DNA from: B1Sed10-231 sp046483385
GTDB taxonomy: Bacteria > Planctomycetota > Brocadiia > SM23-32
Direction of reading: 5' to 3'
Length of the DNA: 21,260 nucleotides
Assembly (NCBI GenBank): GCA_046483385.1
Contig: JAWODG010000060.1
Location: forward strand, 1-21,260
Shown here: positions 13,905-21,260 of the stretch, piece by piece
Layout: every line of letters begins with the position of its first letter
Position numbering within the stretch: position 1 is the first letter of the stretch
Notes under the pieces: model-generated
What the model saw: the letters and a program-made list of their open reading frames with translations, nothing else
The model's database searches: none
What the model was told of the DNA's origin: nothing
Program-made: the position numbers and the translations under genes

Positions 13905-15938
13905 ATGGCCAAGAGAACCGCATCGACTATCTGTAACGTGGCCGTGGTCGGGCACGGCGGAGCGGGCAAGACCACCTTCGTGGACCACGTCCTGAACGTG
14001 GCCGGCGTCGCGAAACGGGCCGGCGACGTAGACGCCGGCACTTCGCTGAGTGACTACGACCCCGACGAGAAGGCCCGCAAGTTCTCGATCAACAGCGCCC
14101 TGTTCCAGTTCGACGCCCACAACCGCGCCTTCAACCTTATCGACACGCCCGGCTACCTGGACTTCGCCGGGCCGGCCGTCGGCGCGCTGCCCGTGGTCGA
14201 GACGGCGCTGGTAACCGTCAGCGCCCACGACGGCGTCCAGCTCAACACCCGGCGCATGTGGGACGCCGCCGGTGACAACGGTCTGGCTCGCATTATGATG
14301 ATCAGCCGGCTGGACAGCGACAACGTCAACTTCGAAGCGCTGGTGGAGGAGATTCAGGACGCCTTCGGCGGCGAGTGCCAGCCGGCGTTCCTGCCCATCG
14401 GCCTCGGCGCCGACTGCAAGGGCGTGGTCAACCTGCTGGAAACCGAGGCGGCCCCGGAGGGCGTAACCGGCGATTTCGACGCCGCACGAGAGCGACTGCG
14501 CGAGTCCATCATCGAATGCGACGACGCCCTGATGGAGCGCTACTTCGAGGGCGAGGAGGTCACCCCGGAGGAACTGCTGGACACGCTCCGCACAGCCGTC
14601 GCCGAAGGAACCCTCGTGCCCATCCTCTGCTGTGCGGCCAAGCAGAACGTCGGGGTCAAGGAAGCCCTGCGCTTCCTCGCCTCCACGGCGCCTTCCCCTG
14701 CCGAAGGAGTCACGCGCACGGCCACGGACGAGGATGGCGAAGAGGTGGAGCTTACGGCCGATCCCGACGGTCCCTTCTGCGCGCGCGTGTTCAAAACCGC
14801 CACGGACGTCCACGTGGGCCAGCTCACCTACTTCCGCATCTACAACGGCAGCCTCTCCGGCGAGACGAATGTGCAGCTCGCCCGGACCGGGCGCTCGGTC
14901 CGGCTGGGACACCTGTACCACGTGCAGGGCCAGGAGCAGGAGGAGGTCCAGGAGGGCGCGCCCGGCGACATCCTGTGCGTGGCCAAGGTCGAGGAGTTGC
15001 AGCTCGGCGACACCCTGTGCGGCCCGGGACAGAGGCTGACGCTCCCCGACGTCGAGTTCCCCAAACCCATGATGTCACTCGCGGTGGAGCCGCAGAGCCG
15101 GGAGGACGAGGAGAAGATAAGCGGCGGGCTGCAGGACCTGGCCGCCGGCGATCCCACCTTCAAGATGGAACGGGACCAGCAGAGCGCCGAACTCGTCATC
15201 ACCGGCATGAGCAACCTGCATCTGGACGTGATGCTCGACAAACTGAAGCGCCGCCACGACATCTCGGTCTCGACCCGTCCGCCGTCCATCCCATACCGCG
15301 AGACAATCACCCGGAAGGGCGACGCGCAGTACCGCCACAAGAAGCAGACGGGCGGCCGGGGCCAATACGGCGAGGTTTACCTGAGGCTGGAGCCGGCGGA
15401 GCGCGGGGAGGGCTTCGAGTTCCTGGACGAGATAACCGGCGGCGTCATCCCCCGCCAGTTTATCCCGGCCGTCGAGAAGGGCATTCGCGAAGTGCTCGAG
15501 CGCGGGCTGCTGGCCGGCTACCCCATTGTGGACCTGAAGGCCGCCGCCTACGACGGATCCCACCACAGCGTGGACTCCTCCGAAGCCGCGTTCAAGATAG
15601 CGGGCGCGCGGGCCTTCCAGGCGGCGTTCGAGCAGGCCCGCCCCGTGCTGCTGGAGCCCATCGCGCAGATGGAAGTGGCCATTCCGGCCGAATACATGGG
15701 AGACGTCACGGGCAATCTGACCGGCCATCGCGGCCGCATACAGGGGATGGACCAGCAGGGCCAGATGCAGGTCATCCAGGCCACCATCCCGATGGCCGAG
15801 GTCGCCCAGTACAGCACGGAACTGAAGAGCATGACGGGCGGGGAGGGCACCTTCACCCTTGAGTTTTCGCACTACCAGGTCGTCCCGCCGCACATCCAGG
15901 AAGAGATCATCGCCCGCAAGCAGCAGGAAGACGAGTGA
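13905..15938 (+). CDS. Elongation factor G-like translational GTPase (EF-G paralogue)
   Basis: 677 residues with the EF-G domain order: GTPase domain (about 1-265), beta-barrel domain II (about 285-375) and domains III-V to the end, including GGRGQYGEVYLRLEP and GDVTGNLTGHRGRIQGMD. The P-loop is GHGGAGKTT (16-24). Key GTPase motifs depart from canonical EF-G. Switch I reads RKFSI (58-62) instead of RGITI, G3 is DTPGYLDF with Tyr84 where EF-G has the catalytic His, and G4 is SRLD (134-137) instead of NKxD. These changes mark an EF-G-like paralogue, not the main fusA factor. Its role may be ribosome recycling or a specialised translocation step, and reduced or altered GTP hydrolysis is possible. 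ATG 13905 has a strong GGAGGAG RBS. purE follows 68 bp later. Confidence 0.9.
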   Translation: MAKRTASTICNVAVVGHGGAGKTTFVDHVLNVAGVAKRAGDVDAGTSLSDYDPDEKARKFSINSALFQFDAHNRAFNLIDTPGYLDFAGPAVGALPVVETALVTVSAHDGVQLNTRRMWDAAGDNGLARIMMISRLDSDNVNFEALVEEIQDAFGGECQPAFLPIGLGADCKGVVNLLETEAAPEGVTGDFDAARERLRESIIECDDALMERYFEGEEVTPEELLDTLRTAVAEGTLVPILCCAAKQNVGVKEALRFLASTAPSPAEGVTRTATDEDGEEVELTADPDGPFCARVFKTATDVHVGQLTYFRIYNGSLSGETNVQLARTGRSVRLGHLYHVQGQEQEEVQEGAPGDILCVAKVEELQLGDTLCGPGQRLTLPDVEFPKPMMSLAVEPQSREDEEKISGGLQDLAAGDPTFKMERDQQSAELVITGMSNLHLDVMLDKLKRRHDISVSTRPPSIPYRETITRKGDAQYRHKKQTGGRGQYGEVYLRLEPAERGEGFEFLDEITGGVIPRQFIPAVEKGIREVLERGLLAGYPIVDLKAAAYDGSHHSVDSSEAAFKIAGARAFQAAFEQARPVLLEPIAQMEVAIPAEYMGDVTGNLTGHRGRIQGMDQQGQMQVIQATIPMAEVAQYSTELKSMTGGEGTFTLEFSHYQVVPPHIQEEIIARKQQEDE

Positions 15939-16006
15939 GGCACTGCCGCGGGACGCCGGAGCAGCCGCCGGAGCGTAAGGGCAAAACGCAACCTGAGGAG
16001 GTCGCC

Positions 16007-16525
16007 ATGCCGGACCAGCCGAGAGTGGCCGTCGTGATGGGCAGCGACTCGGACCTGCCCGTGATCGAACATACTGTCGAGACGCTGGAGACTCTGGATT
16101 TGCCCTTCGAACTGCGGGTGCTGAGCGCGCACCGCTCGCCCGATGCGGTGGAGGAGTACGCCCGCACGGCCCGCGAACGCGGCCTGGAAGCGATCATCGC
16201 CGCCGCCGGGGGCGCAGCCCATCTGGCGGGCGTCTTGGCCGCCAACACCACGCTTCCCATCATCGGGGTGCCCGTGCCCACCAGTCGCATGGGCGGGATG
16301 GACTCGCTGTTCTCCACCATCCAGATGCCCTCCGGCGTCCCGGTCGCCTGCGTGGGTCTGGGCAAGTCCGGCGCGCGCAACGCCGCCGTGCTCGTCGCCC
16401 AGATACTGGCCGGCGCCGACCCGGCCCTGCGTGACCGGCTGGCCGAGTACAAGGCCGAACTGAGCGAGGGCGTCGGGGAGCAGAACAGCCGCGTCCAGGA
16501 GTGGCTCAAGGAACGCAGGGGCTGA
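16007..16525 (+). CDS. purE: N5-carboxyaminoimidazole ribonucleotide mutase (class I PurE)
   Basis: 172 residues, full length. Signature residues are visible: VVMGSDSDLP (9-18), LSAHRSP (39-45) with the catalytic His42, AAAGGAAHLAGVLAA (65-79) and PVPTSRMGGMDSLFSTIQMP (89-108), the substrate loop. It moves the carboxylate of N5-CAIR to give CAIR in purine synthesis. ATG 16007 is chosen because GAGGAG lies at 15995-16000 and homologues begin here; the frame is open back to 15935 without coding character. No purK is adjacent, so if the class I call is right the partner must lie elsewhere. Probably read through from the EF-G-like gene; a terminator lies about 200 bp downstream. Confidence 0.95.
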   Translation: MPDQPRVAVVMGSDSDLPVIEHTVETLETLDLPFELRVLSAHRSPDAVEEYARTARERGLEAIIAAAGGAAHLAGVLAANTTLPIIGVPVPTSRMGGMDSLFSTIQMPSGVPVACVGLGKSGARNAAVLVAQILAGADPALRDRLAEYKAELSEGVGEQNSRVQEWLKERRG

Positions 16526-16724
16526 ACCCGGAGTCGGGGCTCTGCCCCGGTGGCCTTGCGTGAACGGGAGGTCTCTTCAATCCCCCTCAGCGGAGAGAAC
16601 GGCCGGCGTGCCCCCGGCCCGGGCCTGACGCCCCGGTATGGCTCCCGCGGGAGACGCCCTGCGCCCGATCGCGTTTCGGCTCCCCGCGAACCCGAGCCTT
16701 TGGCCGGTCAGAGAAAGACATAAG
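16526..16724. other. Intergenic stretch with small GC-rich hairpins
   Basis: Between the purE stop and the terminator. Two stems can be drawn: CGGGGC/GCCCCG with a TCT loop (16535-16549), and GGCGT/ACGCC (16605-16632) with an inner CCC/GGG stem. No reading frame with coding features and no promoter of good quality is seen. Confidence 0.4.
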
Positions 16725-16774
16725 AACGGCGGACGGGGCCGCTGCAGACGGCCACGTCCGCCGTTGATTTGTTT
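16725..16774. terminator. Intrinsic terminator between convergent purE and symporter genes
   Basis: AACGGCGGAC (16725-16734) pairs perfectly with GTCCGCCGTT (16756-16765), and GGCCG/CGGCC pair inside. GATTTGTTT follows on the plus strand. Read on the minus strand, the same stem is followed by a T-rich CTTATGTCTTT. It can therefore stop transcription from both convergent genes. Confidence 0.8.
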
Positions 16775-16786
16775 CGGCGGCTGAGG

Positions 16787-18616
16787 TCACTCGTCGCCGG
16801 GTTTGGGGCCGCCGTAGCAGTATTCCACGTGTTCCTCGTCCATCGGTTTGGTGGCCAGGGAGACGACCACGGCCACGATGAGCGAGATGGGCAGGGCGAT
16901 CACAATGGGGTCCACCACGGGCCAGTTGGGCGAATCCGCCACGATGCTGGTTTTACCCTCTGTGAAGAGCTTCACCAGGCCGATGGCACCGGCTTCCTGC
17001 GACTTGACCAGCAGCAGCCAGAACGCCGTCACGCAGAAACCAGTGATCATCGAGGCGATGGCGCCGGCCTTCGTCATGCGTTTCCAGAAGAGCCCTCCGA
17101 GGTACATCGGCAGGAATGACGAGGCGCAAAGGCCGAAGAAGATGGCGGTGGCGCGCGCGATGATGTAACCGCCTCTTGCTTCCCAGCTTATGATGACGGC
17201 AATGATGATGCCGATGATGATGCCCACCCGCGTGATGGTGACGCTCTTGCCGTGCTGACCGGTAACCTGTTCGTAGACGTCCCGTCCGATGCTGGTGCCG
17301 AGGGCGTGGAACTGGCTGGACAACGTGCTCATAGCCGCCGCCAGCAGCGTCAGCAGGAACAGCAGTCCGAACCACTCCGGCAGGGCGGAGGTGATGTAGG
17401 TGGGGATGATCTGGTCGGGATTCCCCCCCGCGTAGACCACCGAGATGCTCCGGCCTCGGGCTATCCTCAGGGTCTCTCCCTCTCGCTGCATGCCGGCCTC
17501 CGCGAAGGGCCGCTCCTTGTCCAGAAGAACGGGCACCTGCTTCGGCTTGCCCTCCTCGTCCCGGATATACTGCCACCCGCCGTTGCCGTCGGTCTGGACC
17601 CGGTCCAGAACTGCCTTGCCCCCGGCCTCGTCGATGTAGGTGGCGATGGTGCCTGTGAAGACCTCGCCTTCCCGGGAGAAGTAAGCATTCGAAAGGCTAC
17701 CGACGGTGAAGGCCACACCGGTCATTATCAAAATGAAGATGCCGCCCATCAGCACGGCACGGTTCAACTCCCGCTTGCTGTTGACCGTCATGAAGCGGAC
17801 GACAAGCTGAGGCAATGCCAGAACGCCAATGCCGACACCGAGCGTGATGGTGGAAACCACAATCCACCAGAGGTTATAAGAGGTGTCTCCCCAGCCGAAC
17901 CTGGGCATGGAGGTCCAGCCCTGGTGCCCGATGGCTTTCAGGTTGCCGGGCACGAGGGGTGTCAGGTCGCTCAAAGCCTGGTGGCCGCTGCGCACCCCGC
18001 CAAGCTGCCAGTAGGTGAAACCAAGCAGGATGAGCATGCCCACAAACATGATCGCGCCCTGCAGGGCGTCGGTGTACATCACGCCTTTCAGGCCGCCGAC
18101 CACCACGTAAACCGCGATGATGACCGCGAAGACAAAAACGGCGATGTTGTAATCGAAGCCGAACTTCGTGGCGATGAACTCCGAGCCCCCGATCAGCACA
18201 GCCGCCGCGTAGAGCGGGATGAACAGGAAGATCACGAGCCCGGCGAAGACCTGTATGAACTTGCTGTCGTAGCGCCGCCCGAGCAACTCGGGGAACGTAT
18301 GGGCGTCCAGATGATGTCCCATCTTGCGTGTGGGTCCGCCCAGGAAGACGAAGGCGATGAAGATGCCGACGAAGATATTCAGGAAAGTCAGCCACAGCAG
18401 GCTCATGCCGAACAGCCCCGCCACGCCGCCGAACCCGACGATGGCCGAGGTGCTGATGAAGGTGGCGCCGTAGCTGAGCGCCATGACGAACGGGTGAATG
18501 TTCCGACCGGCCACCAGGTAGTCCGTGGCCGTCTTGGTGCGGCGGAAACCCCGGTAGCCAAGGTAGCCGACCACCATCAGGTACACCACCACGAGCAACG
18601 CCTCATACAGTTTCAT
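16787..18616 (-). CDS. Sodium:solute symporter (SSS family) with a large extracytoplasmic insertion
   Basis: 609 residues, about 13 membrane segments. SYGATFISTSAIVGFGG (48-64) and AAAMSTLSSQFHALGTSIGRD (426-446) match the TM1 and TM8 sodium-binding regions of SSS (PutP/SGLT-type) carriers, and YVVVGGLKGVMYTDALQG (170-187) is the usual TM5-6 motif. Residues about 312-400 form a long polar stretch between membrane segments with YIDEAGGKAVLDRV and GGWQYIRDEEG, larger than the loop of typical members. ATG 18616 (MKLYEALL) has GGAGGG upstream; the open frame extends further but without coding features. It takes up a solute with Na+ (substrate unknown; sugars, carboxylates and amino acids all occur). 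It is 84 bp behind a symporter accessory protein and shares its promoter. Confidence 0.92.
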   Translation of the reverse strand: MKLYEALLVVVYLMVVGYLGYRGFRRTKTATDYLVAGRNIHPFVMALSYGATFISTSAIVGFGGVAGLFGMSLLWLTFLNIFVGIFIAFVFLGGPTRKMGHHLDAHTFPELLGRRYDSKFIQVFAGLVIFLFIPLYAAAVLIGGSEFIATKFGFDYNIAVFVFAVIIAVYVVVGGLKGVMYTDALQGAIMFVGMLILLGFTYWQLGGVRSGHQALSDLTPLVPGNLKAIGHQGWTSMPRFGWGDTSYNLWWIVVSTITLGVGIGVLALPQLVVRFMTVNSKRELNRAVLMGGIFILIMTGVAFTVGSLSNAYFSREGEVFTGTIATYIDEAGGKAVLDRVQTDGNGGWQYIRDEEGKPKQVPVLLDKERPFAEAGMQREGETLRIARGRSISVVYAGGNPDQIIPTYITSALPEWFGLLFLLTLLAAAMSTLSSQFHALGTSIGRDVYEQVTGQHGKSVTITRVGIIIGIIIAVIISWEARGGYIIARATAIFFGLCASSFLPMYLGGLFWKRMTKAGAIASMITGFCVTAFWLLLVKSQEAGAIGLVKLFTEGKTSIVADSPNWPVVDPIVIALPISLIVAVVVSLATKPMDEEHVEYCYGGPKPGDE

Positions 18617-18700
18617 ACGTGAACCCTCCGGAATAGCTTTTGGGGGGATGGCGCCGGAACGCCGTAACGGAGAGAGCGGTGTCAACGGAACGGCAGCGGG

Positions 18701-18874
18701 TCAGAGAGTCTCCTCGAAATCCTCCTGCTCCTCCCTGGCCCACTCCAGGTCCTCTTCGGTGAGGACTTCTTCGCCTCGGTTCCAGTTGGCAGCGCCATAG
18801 ATGACACAGATAAGGGCACTGAGGATGCACAAAACGTAGGCAAGCACGACCCAGCCGTCTTCAATGCCGAGCAT
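18701..18874 (-). CDS. Symporter small accessory protein
   Basis: 57 residues. One membrane helix (about residues 8-27, VVLAYVLCILSALICVIYGA), then NWN and a charged, strongly acidic C-terminal tail (EEVLTEEDLEWAREEQEDFEETL region). The MLGxxDxWVxLAYxLxILSALxCVxYGxxNWN pattern is that of the small proteins coded next to SSS symporters. ATG 18874 has GAGGAGGT as RBS; an in-frame extension to 18901 is rejected because the RBS would lie inside it. Together with the symporter it forms a two-gene operon, accessory first. The role is presumably assembly or gating of the carrier in the inner membrane; that is family inference. Confidence 0.85.
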   Translation of the reverse strand: MLGIEDGWVVLAYVLCILSALICVIYGAANWNRGEEVLTEEDLEWAREEQEDFEETL

Positions 18875-18909
18875 ACACGCACCTCCTCTGGGGGCAGACA
18901 ATCGCGGAC

Positions 18910-18938
18910 ATTTTTGGCTCTATCGCACCGGATGTCAA
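18910..18938 (-). promoter_or_regulatory. Sigma-70-like promoter for the accessory protein-symporter operon
   Basis: On the minus strand TTGACA (18938-18933), 17 bp, AAAAAT (18915-18910; four of six consensus bases). Initiation near 18903 gives a leader of about 28 nt before ATG 18874. The -35 box is perfect. Confidence 0.6.
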
Positions 18939-18993
18939 GTATTTTCTCAGCGCGCCCTTTGTGCCGCGTGCGCTTTTCTCCCCGAAAAGGCAC

Positions 18994-19023
18994 TTGCATT
19001 TACCCTCTGGCAACCTGTAGAAT
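18994..19023 (+). promoter_or_regulatory. Possible promoter for the porin gene
   Basis: TTGCAT (18994-18999), 18 bp, TAGAAT (19018-19023; five of six -10 bases). The -35 box is weak (three of six), so an activator may be needed. A start near 19030 would give a leader of about 85 nt before GTG 19115. It lies only about 60 bp from the divergent symporter promoter. Confidence 0.35.
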
Positions 19024-19114
19024 CCTGCGCGACGTGCAAATGGGGGGCTGTGTGCGCTTCCGGCAGCAGGAGGCCGCAGCCCCCTTCACATTGGGCTCAG
19101 GCGGGAGGACGGAA

Positions 19115-20497
19115 GTGAACTGCAGACGCCTGGTAGTGTGCGTGGTATTTGTCGGCCTTGTGTGTGGTCTTTCCGGTGCCTGGGGGGCGGACGGCGGTTC
19201 GGCGGAGCTGGCCCCCTCGCAGACCGGCTTCGAGCAATGGCTGGCTGACGTCAAACAACCGACCGACTGGTTCGAGTGGGGCGGCGACCTGCGCCTCCGG
19301 CAGGTTTACCATGAGAATGCGATTGATTTCCTCAACGAGTTCGAGGACACCCGGCACTTCTTCCGCATCCGCGCGCGGGTCTGGGGCCGGTTCGGGCCGT
19401 TCTTCGTCGATGAAGACCTGGGCGTGCCCAACGGGCTGAGCGCCTACGTCCGCCTGACCGCCGAGCCCCGCTACTTCATCCAGAGGGAACTGGTCTCGAC
19501 CGTGCCCGTCTGGGACGAGGTCGTCTGGGATAACCTCTACCTGGACTGGCAGCGCATCGGTGGAGCGCCCGTCTCCGTGCGCGTGGGGCGGCAGGACATA
19601 CTTTACGGCCGGGGCTTCGTCATCCTCGACGGAACGCCGCTGGACGGCTCGCGCACCATCTACAGCGACGCCATCAAGGCCACCCTGCACCTGGACGAGC
19701 AGGACACCGTGGTTGACCTCCTGTGGATCGATAACAAGGGCAACCAGAAGCGGTTCAAACCCTTCAACGAAACCGAAGGGCTGGTCAGCGAGTTCGACGC
19801 CACAGTGGTCGGTGCCTACCTGATCAACAGGAGCCTCGAAGGGCACGAACTCCACGGTTACTATCTGTACAAGGACGAGGACAACATCAGCGGCAAGACG
19901 AACATCCCCGGCGGCCGCATCGTGCACACCGTCGGCGGCCTGGCGCAGGGCAAGTTCTGCGACAACTGGGACTACTACGCCGAAGCGGCCTACCAGTGGG
20001 GCAAAGAGGGCACGGCCAGCCGCGAAGGCTGGGGCCTGTCGGCCGACCTCGGCTACACCTTTGCCGACACGAAGTGGACTCCCCGCGTGCATGCCGGATA
20101 CGAGTATCTGTCCGGCGACGACCGCAGCACCAGCCAGTTCGAGGGCTGGGACCCGGTGCTGGCCCGCTGGCCGCACTGGAGCGAGCTGTATGTCTACCGC
20201 TGGGCCTTCGAGGGCGGCCAGCCCGGCCTCTACACCAACGTCCAGCGCTACACCCTCGGCGGTCGCATACATCCCTGCGAGCAGACGACGGTTGACCTGG
20301 ACTACAGCTATCTCCGCGCCAACGAGCACCCGTTCGGCACCACCAACGTCTTCCCCATGATGCCCTACGACACCGGCTACACGCGCGGGCACCTGGTGGT
20401 CGCCACGCTGAAGCACACCTTCAACAAGTACATGTCCAAAACTGGCCGGTCTCGTTACGCCAGATCGTGTATCCGGCCTTGGACAGCGCGAGCATGA
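19115..20497 (+). CDS. Outer-membrane porin of the alginate-export type, 3' end replaced by unrelated sequence
   Basis: 460 residues as an open frame, of which about the first 440 are porin. GTG 19115 has GGGAGG upstream and starts a signal peptide (VNCRRLVVCVVFVGLVCGLSGAWG, cleaved near residue 24). The mature part has alternating amphipathic strands, WGGDLRLRQ, RARVWGRFG, then VRVGRQDILYGRGFVILDGTP and SDAIKATLHLDEQDTVVDLLWID, typical of the alginate-export/AlgE-like porin domain. From about base 20438 on, the frame (KTGRSRYARSCIRPW...) is the antisense of a phage-like gene, so the last strands and native C-terminus are missing. It probably lets anionic or neutral oligosaccharides cross the outer membrane. 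Divergent from the symporter operon, which suggests shared regulation. Confidence 0.8.
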   Translation: MNCRRLVVCVVFVGLVCGLSGAWGADGGSAELAPSQTGFEQWLADVKQPTDWFEWGGDLRLRQVYHENAIDFLNEFEDTRHFFRIRARVWGRFGPFFVDEDLGVPNGLSAYVRLTAEPRYFIQRELVSTVPVWDEVVWDNLYLDWQRIGGAPVSVRVGRQDILYGRGFVILDGTPLDGSRTIYSDAIKATLHLDEQDTVVDLLWIDNKGNQKRFKPFNETEGLVSEFDATVVGAYLINRSLEGHELHGYYLYKDEDNISGKTNIPGGRIVHTVGGLAQGKFCDNWDYYAEAAYQWGKEGTASREGWGLSADLGYTFADTKWTPRVHAGYEYLSGDDRSTSQFEGWDPVLARWPHWSELYVYRWAFEGGQPGLYTNVQRYTLGGRIHPCEQTTVDLDYSYLRANEHPFGTTNVFPMMPYDTGYTRGHLVVATLKHTFNKYMSKTGRSRYARSCIRPWTARA

Positions 20498-20528
20498 TGG
20501 CGCGTTGCAACTTGGTCTCGGGATTCAC
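20438..20528 (-). pseudogene. N-terminal fragment of a VRR-NUC-type nuclease
   Basis: GTG 20528 overlaps the helicase stop (GTGA), giving the start VNPETKLQRAIMLALSKAGY, then TIWRNETGQFW. The pattern (a charged start, helix LQRAIMLALS, strand and R-N-x-x-G) is that of the amino end of small phage VRR-NUC nucleases, which continue with the catalytic E/D-x-K core. Here the frame runs into TGTACTTGTTGA after FWT, where the bases are those of the porin gene. The break is near 20433-20440 and the catalytic part is absent. A short fragment, but strongly patterned. Confidence 0.55.
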
Positions 20529-21260
20529 TGACTAGCCCTCACGTCTTGTAGCGCCTCGCGAGCTTGCTCGAACTCAGATGGCTTGGGCTTGCGTCCGACC
20601 CTGGAGGCGGCGGTGATCGCCGCCCACTCCGCCGGCTTGTTCATGCCGCGCTGGACTCCGAGCTGCACCAGCTCCCGCAGAGTGCGTGCCGCGCCCTGCT
20701 CACGCTTGCGTGCCTTGCGCTCGGCCTCTAGATCCACCTTTTGCAGATCGCCATCAACCTGCGTCAGCTCCGGCCTCTTCTTTCTCGGCACAGGCTCGCC
20801 GCAAGCGGGGCAGGCGTCAACGCCGGGACGGAACACGTGGTAGCAGTGGAGACATTGCTGGATGTGGACGTCCGGTTCGTCGTCTTGCTTGCGCCGGCCC
20901 TTCTTCTTGCGCCCCTCCAGCGACCACTCCCGGTCCTCGTCTGGCAGCCCGTGACGGTGCGTGTTGCCTACGTGATCGAACACAATCAGCCGGTCCTTGC
21001 CGTCGTGCGTCCGCAGCCCTCGCCCGTTGCCCTGCATCCAGACGATCAAGCTCTGAGTGGGACGCAGCCATTGCACGACCTCGATGGCGGGTATATCGAC
21101 GCCCTCCACCATAAGCTGGACGTTCGTCAGGATCAGTGTTTCGCCTCTCTCGAACCGACCCATGGCGGCCTCTCGCTGCGTCTCGGACATAGTGCCGTCG
21201 ATGCACTCGGCAGGTACGCCGCTAGCGTTGTACTGCGCGGCCACGTGCTCGGCATGGTCT
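20525..21260 (-). CDS. DEAD/DEAH-box helicase, C-terminal part (phage-type), runs off right edge
   Basis: About 245 residues are visible; the frame is open to the window edge, and the apparent start at 21244 is only internal. It holds helicase superfamily 2 motifs of the second RecA-like domain: TLILTNVQLMVEGVDIP (motif V region) and QSLIVWMQGNGRGLRTHDG (motif VI with the arginine finger). A zinc knuckle follows (CLHCYHVFRPGVDACPACG, two CxxC pairs), then a charged Lys/Arg/Glu-rich tail. Such helicases with a VRR-NUC gene directly downstream (four-base GTGA overlap) belong to phage or prophage replication clusters. The first RecA domain and the Walker motifs are outside the window. Not related to the porin gene beside it. 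Confidence 0.8.
   Translation of the reverse strand, partial: DHAEHVAAQYNASGVPAECIDGTMSETQREAAMGRFERGETLILTNVQLMVEGVDIPAIEVVQWLRPTQSLIVWMQGNGRGLRTHDGKDRLIVFDHVGNTHRHGLPDEDREWSLEGRKKKGRRKQDDEPDVHIQQCLHCYHVFRPGVDACPACGEPVPRKKRPELTQVDGDLQKVDLEAERKARKREQGAARTLRELVQLGVQRGMNKPAEWAAITAASRVGRKPKPSEFEQAREALQDVRASQ

Noticed and set aside
15935..16006. Upstream extension of purE to 15935
   Set aside because: The RBS GAGGAG at 15995-16000 and PurE homology both point to ATG 16007.
16605..16632. GC-rich hairpin as the purE terminator
   Set aside because: No T-run follows; the hairpin at 16725-16765 is a much better terminator.
17252..18622. 456-residue plus-strand frame opposite the symporter
   Set aside because: His/Asp/Gln-rich antisense shadow of a clear membrane transporter gene.
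1..21260. CRISPR array, tRNA, rRNA or a transposase-bearing insertion sequence
   Set aside because: No regularly spaced direct repeats, cloverleaf, rRNA-like stretch or transposase motif was found by eye on either strand.

Overview
The window is about two-thirds G+C, densely coded, and reads as chromosomal DNA of a Gram-negative bacterium. It carries an outer-membrane porin of the alginate-export type, surface-polysaccharide genes, an Asp-box EF-G paralogue and an archaeal-type prolyl-tRNA synthetase. Gfo/Idh oxidoreductases, xylose-isomerase-like TIM barrels, SSS symporters with a small accessory protein and S23-type four-helix-bundle genes together are common in Planctomycetota/PVC-like and related uncultured phyla. 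That placement is inference with low confidence; no rRNA or phylogenetic marker settles it.

Layout. (1) 1-~130: a short minus-strand fragment of an FAD/thioredoxin-reductase-like protein, butted against a flippase that has lost its N-terminus. (2) 148-4715: a surface-polysaccharide operon (flippase, sulfatase-fold enzyme, zinc-ribbon methyltransferase, O-antigen ligase/polymerase) with tight or overlapping junctions. (3) 4712-7577: a sugar isomerase/epimerase with its own promoter, a four-helix-bundle gene bounded by imperfect inverted repeats, and proS. (4) 7614-12019: a 1090-residue glycosidase-like multidomain protein followed by a Gfo/Idh/MocA oxidoreductase. (5) 12166-12819 (minus): a LysE-type exporter, divergent from hisA, which has a near-consensus promoter and a structured leader. 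(6) 13905-16525: an EF-G-like GTPase and purE, then a strong hairpin terminator. (7) 16787-18874 (minus): a sodium:solute symporter and its 57-residue accessory protein, divergent from a porin at 19115. (8) ~20438-21260: a phage-like minus-strand segment with the start of a VRR-NUC nuclease and the C-terminal part of a DEAD/DEAH helicase, joined abruptly to the 3' end of the porin gene.

Working together. The first block builds or modifies a cell-surface glycan. The porin, symporter, large glycosidase-like protein, Gfo/Idh oxidoreductase and TIM-barrel isomerase fit a carbohydrate (perhaps uronate or acidic oligosaccharide) uptake and catabolism theme, although they lie in separate transcription units and the substrate is not visible. 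hisA and purE are solitary members of dispersed biosynthetic pathways.

Both ends show a gene broken against unrelated sequence within a few bases. Chimeric contig ends, or real recombination or phage insertion, need to be separated before the terminal genes are interpreted. The most unusual intact material is the 1090-residue protein, the inverted-repeat four-helix-bundle cassette and the divergent symporter/accessory/porin locus.
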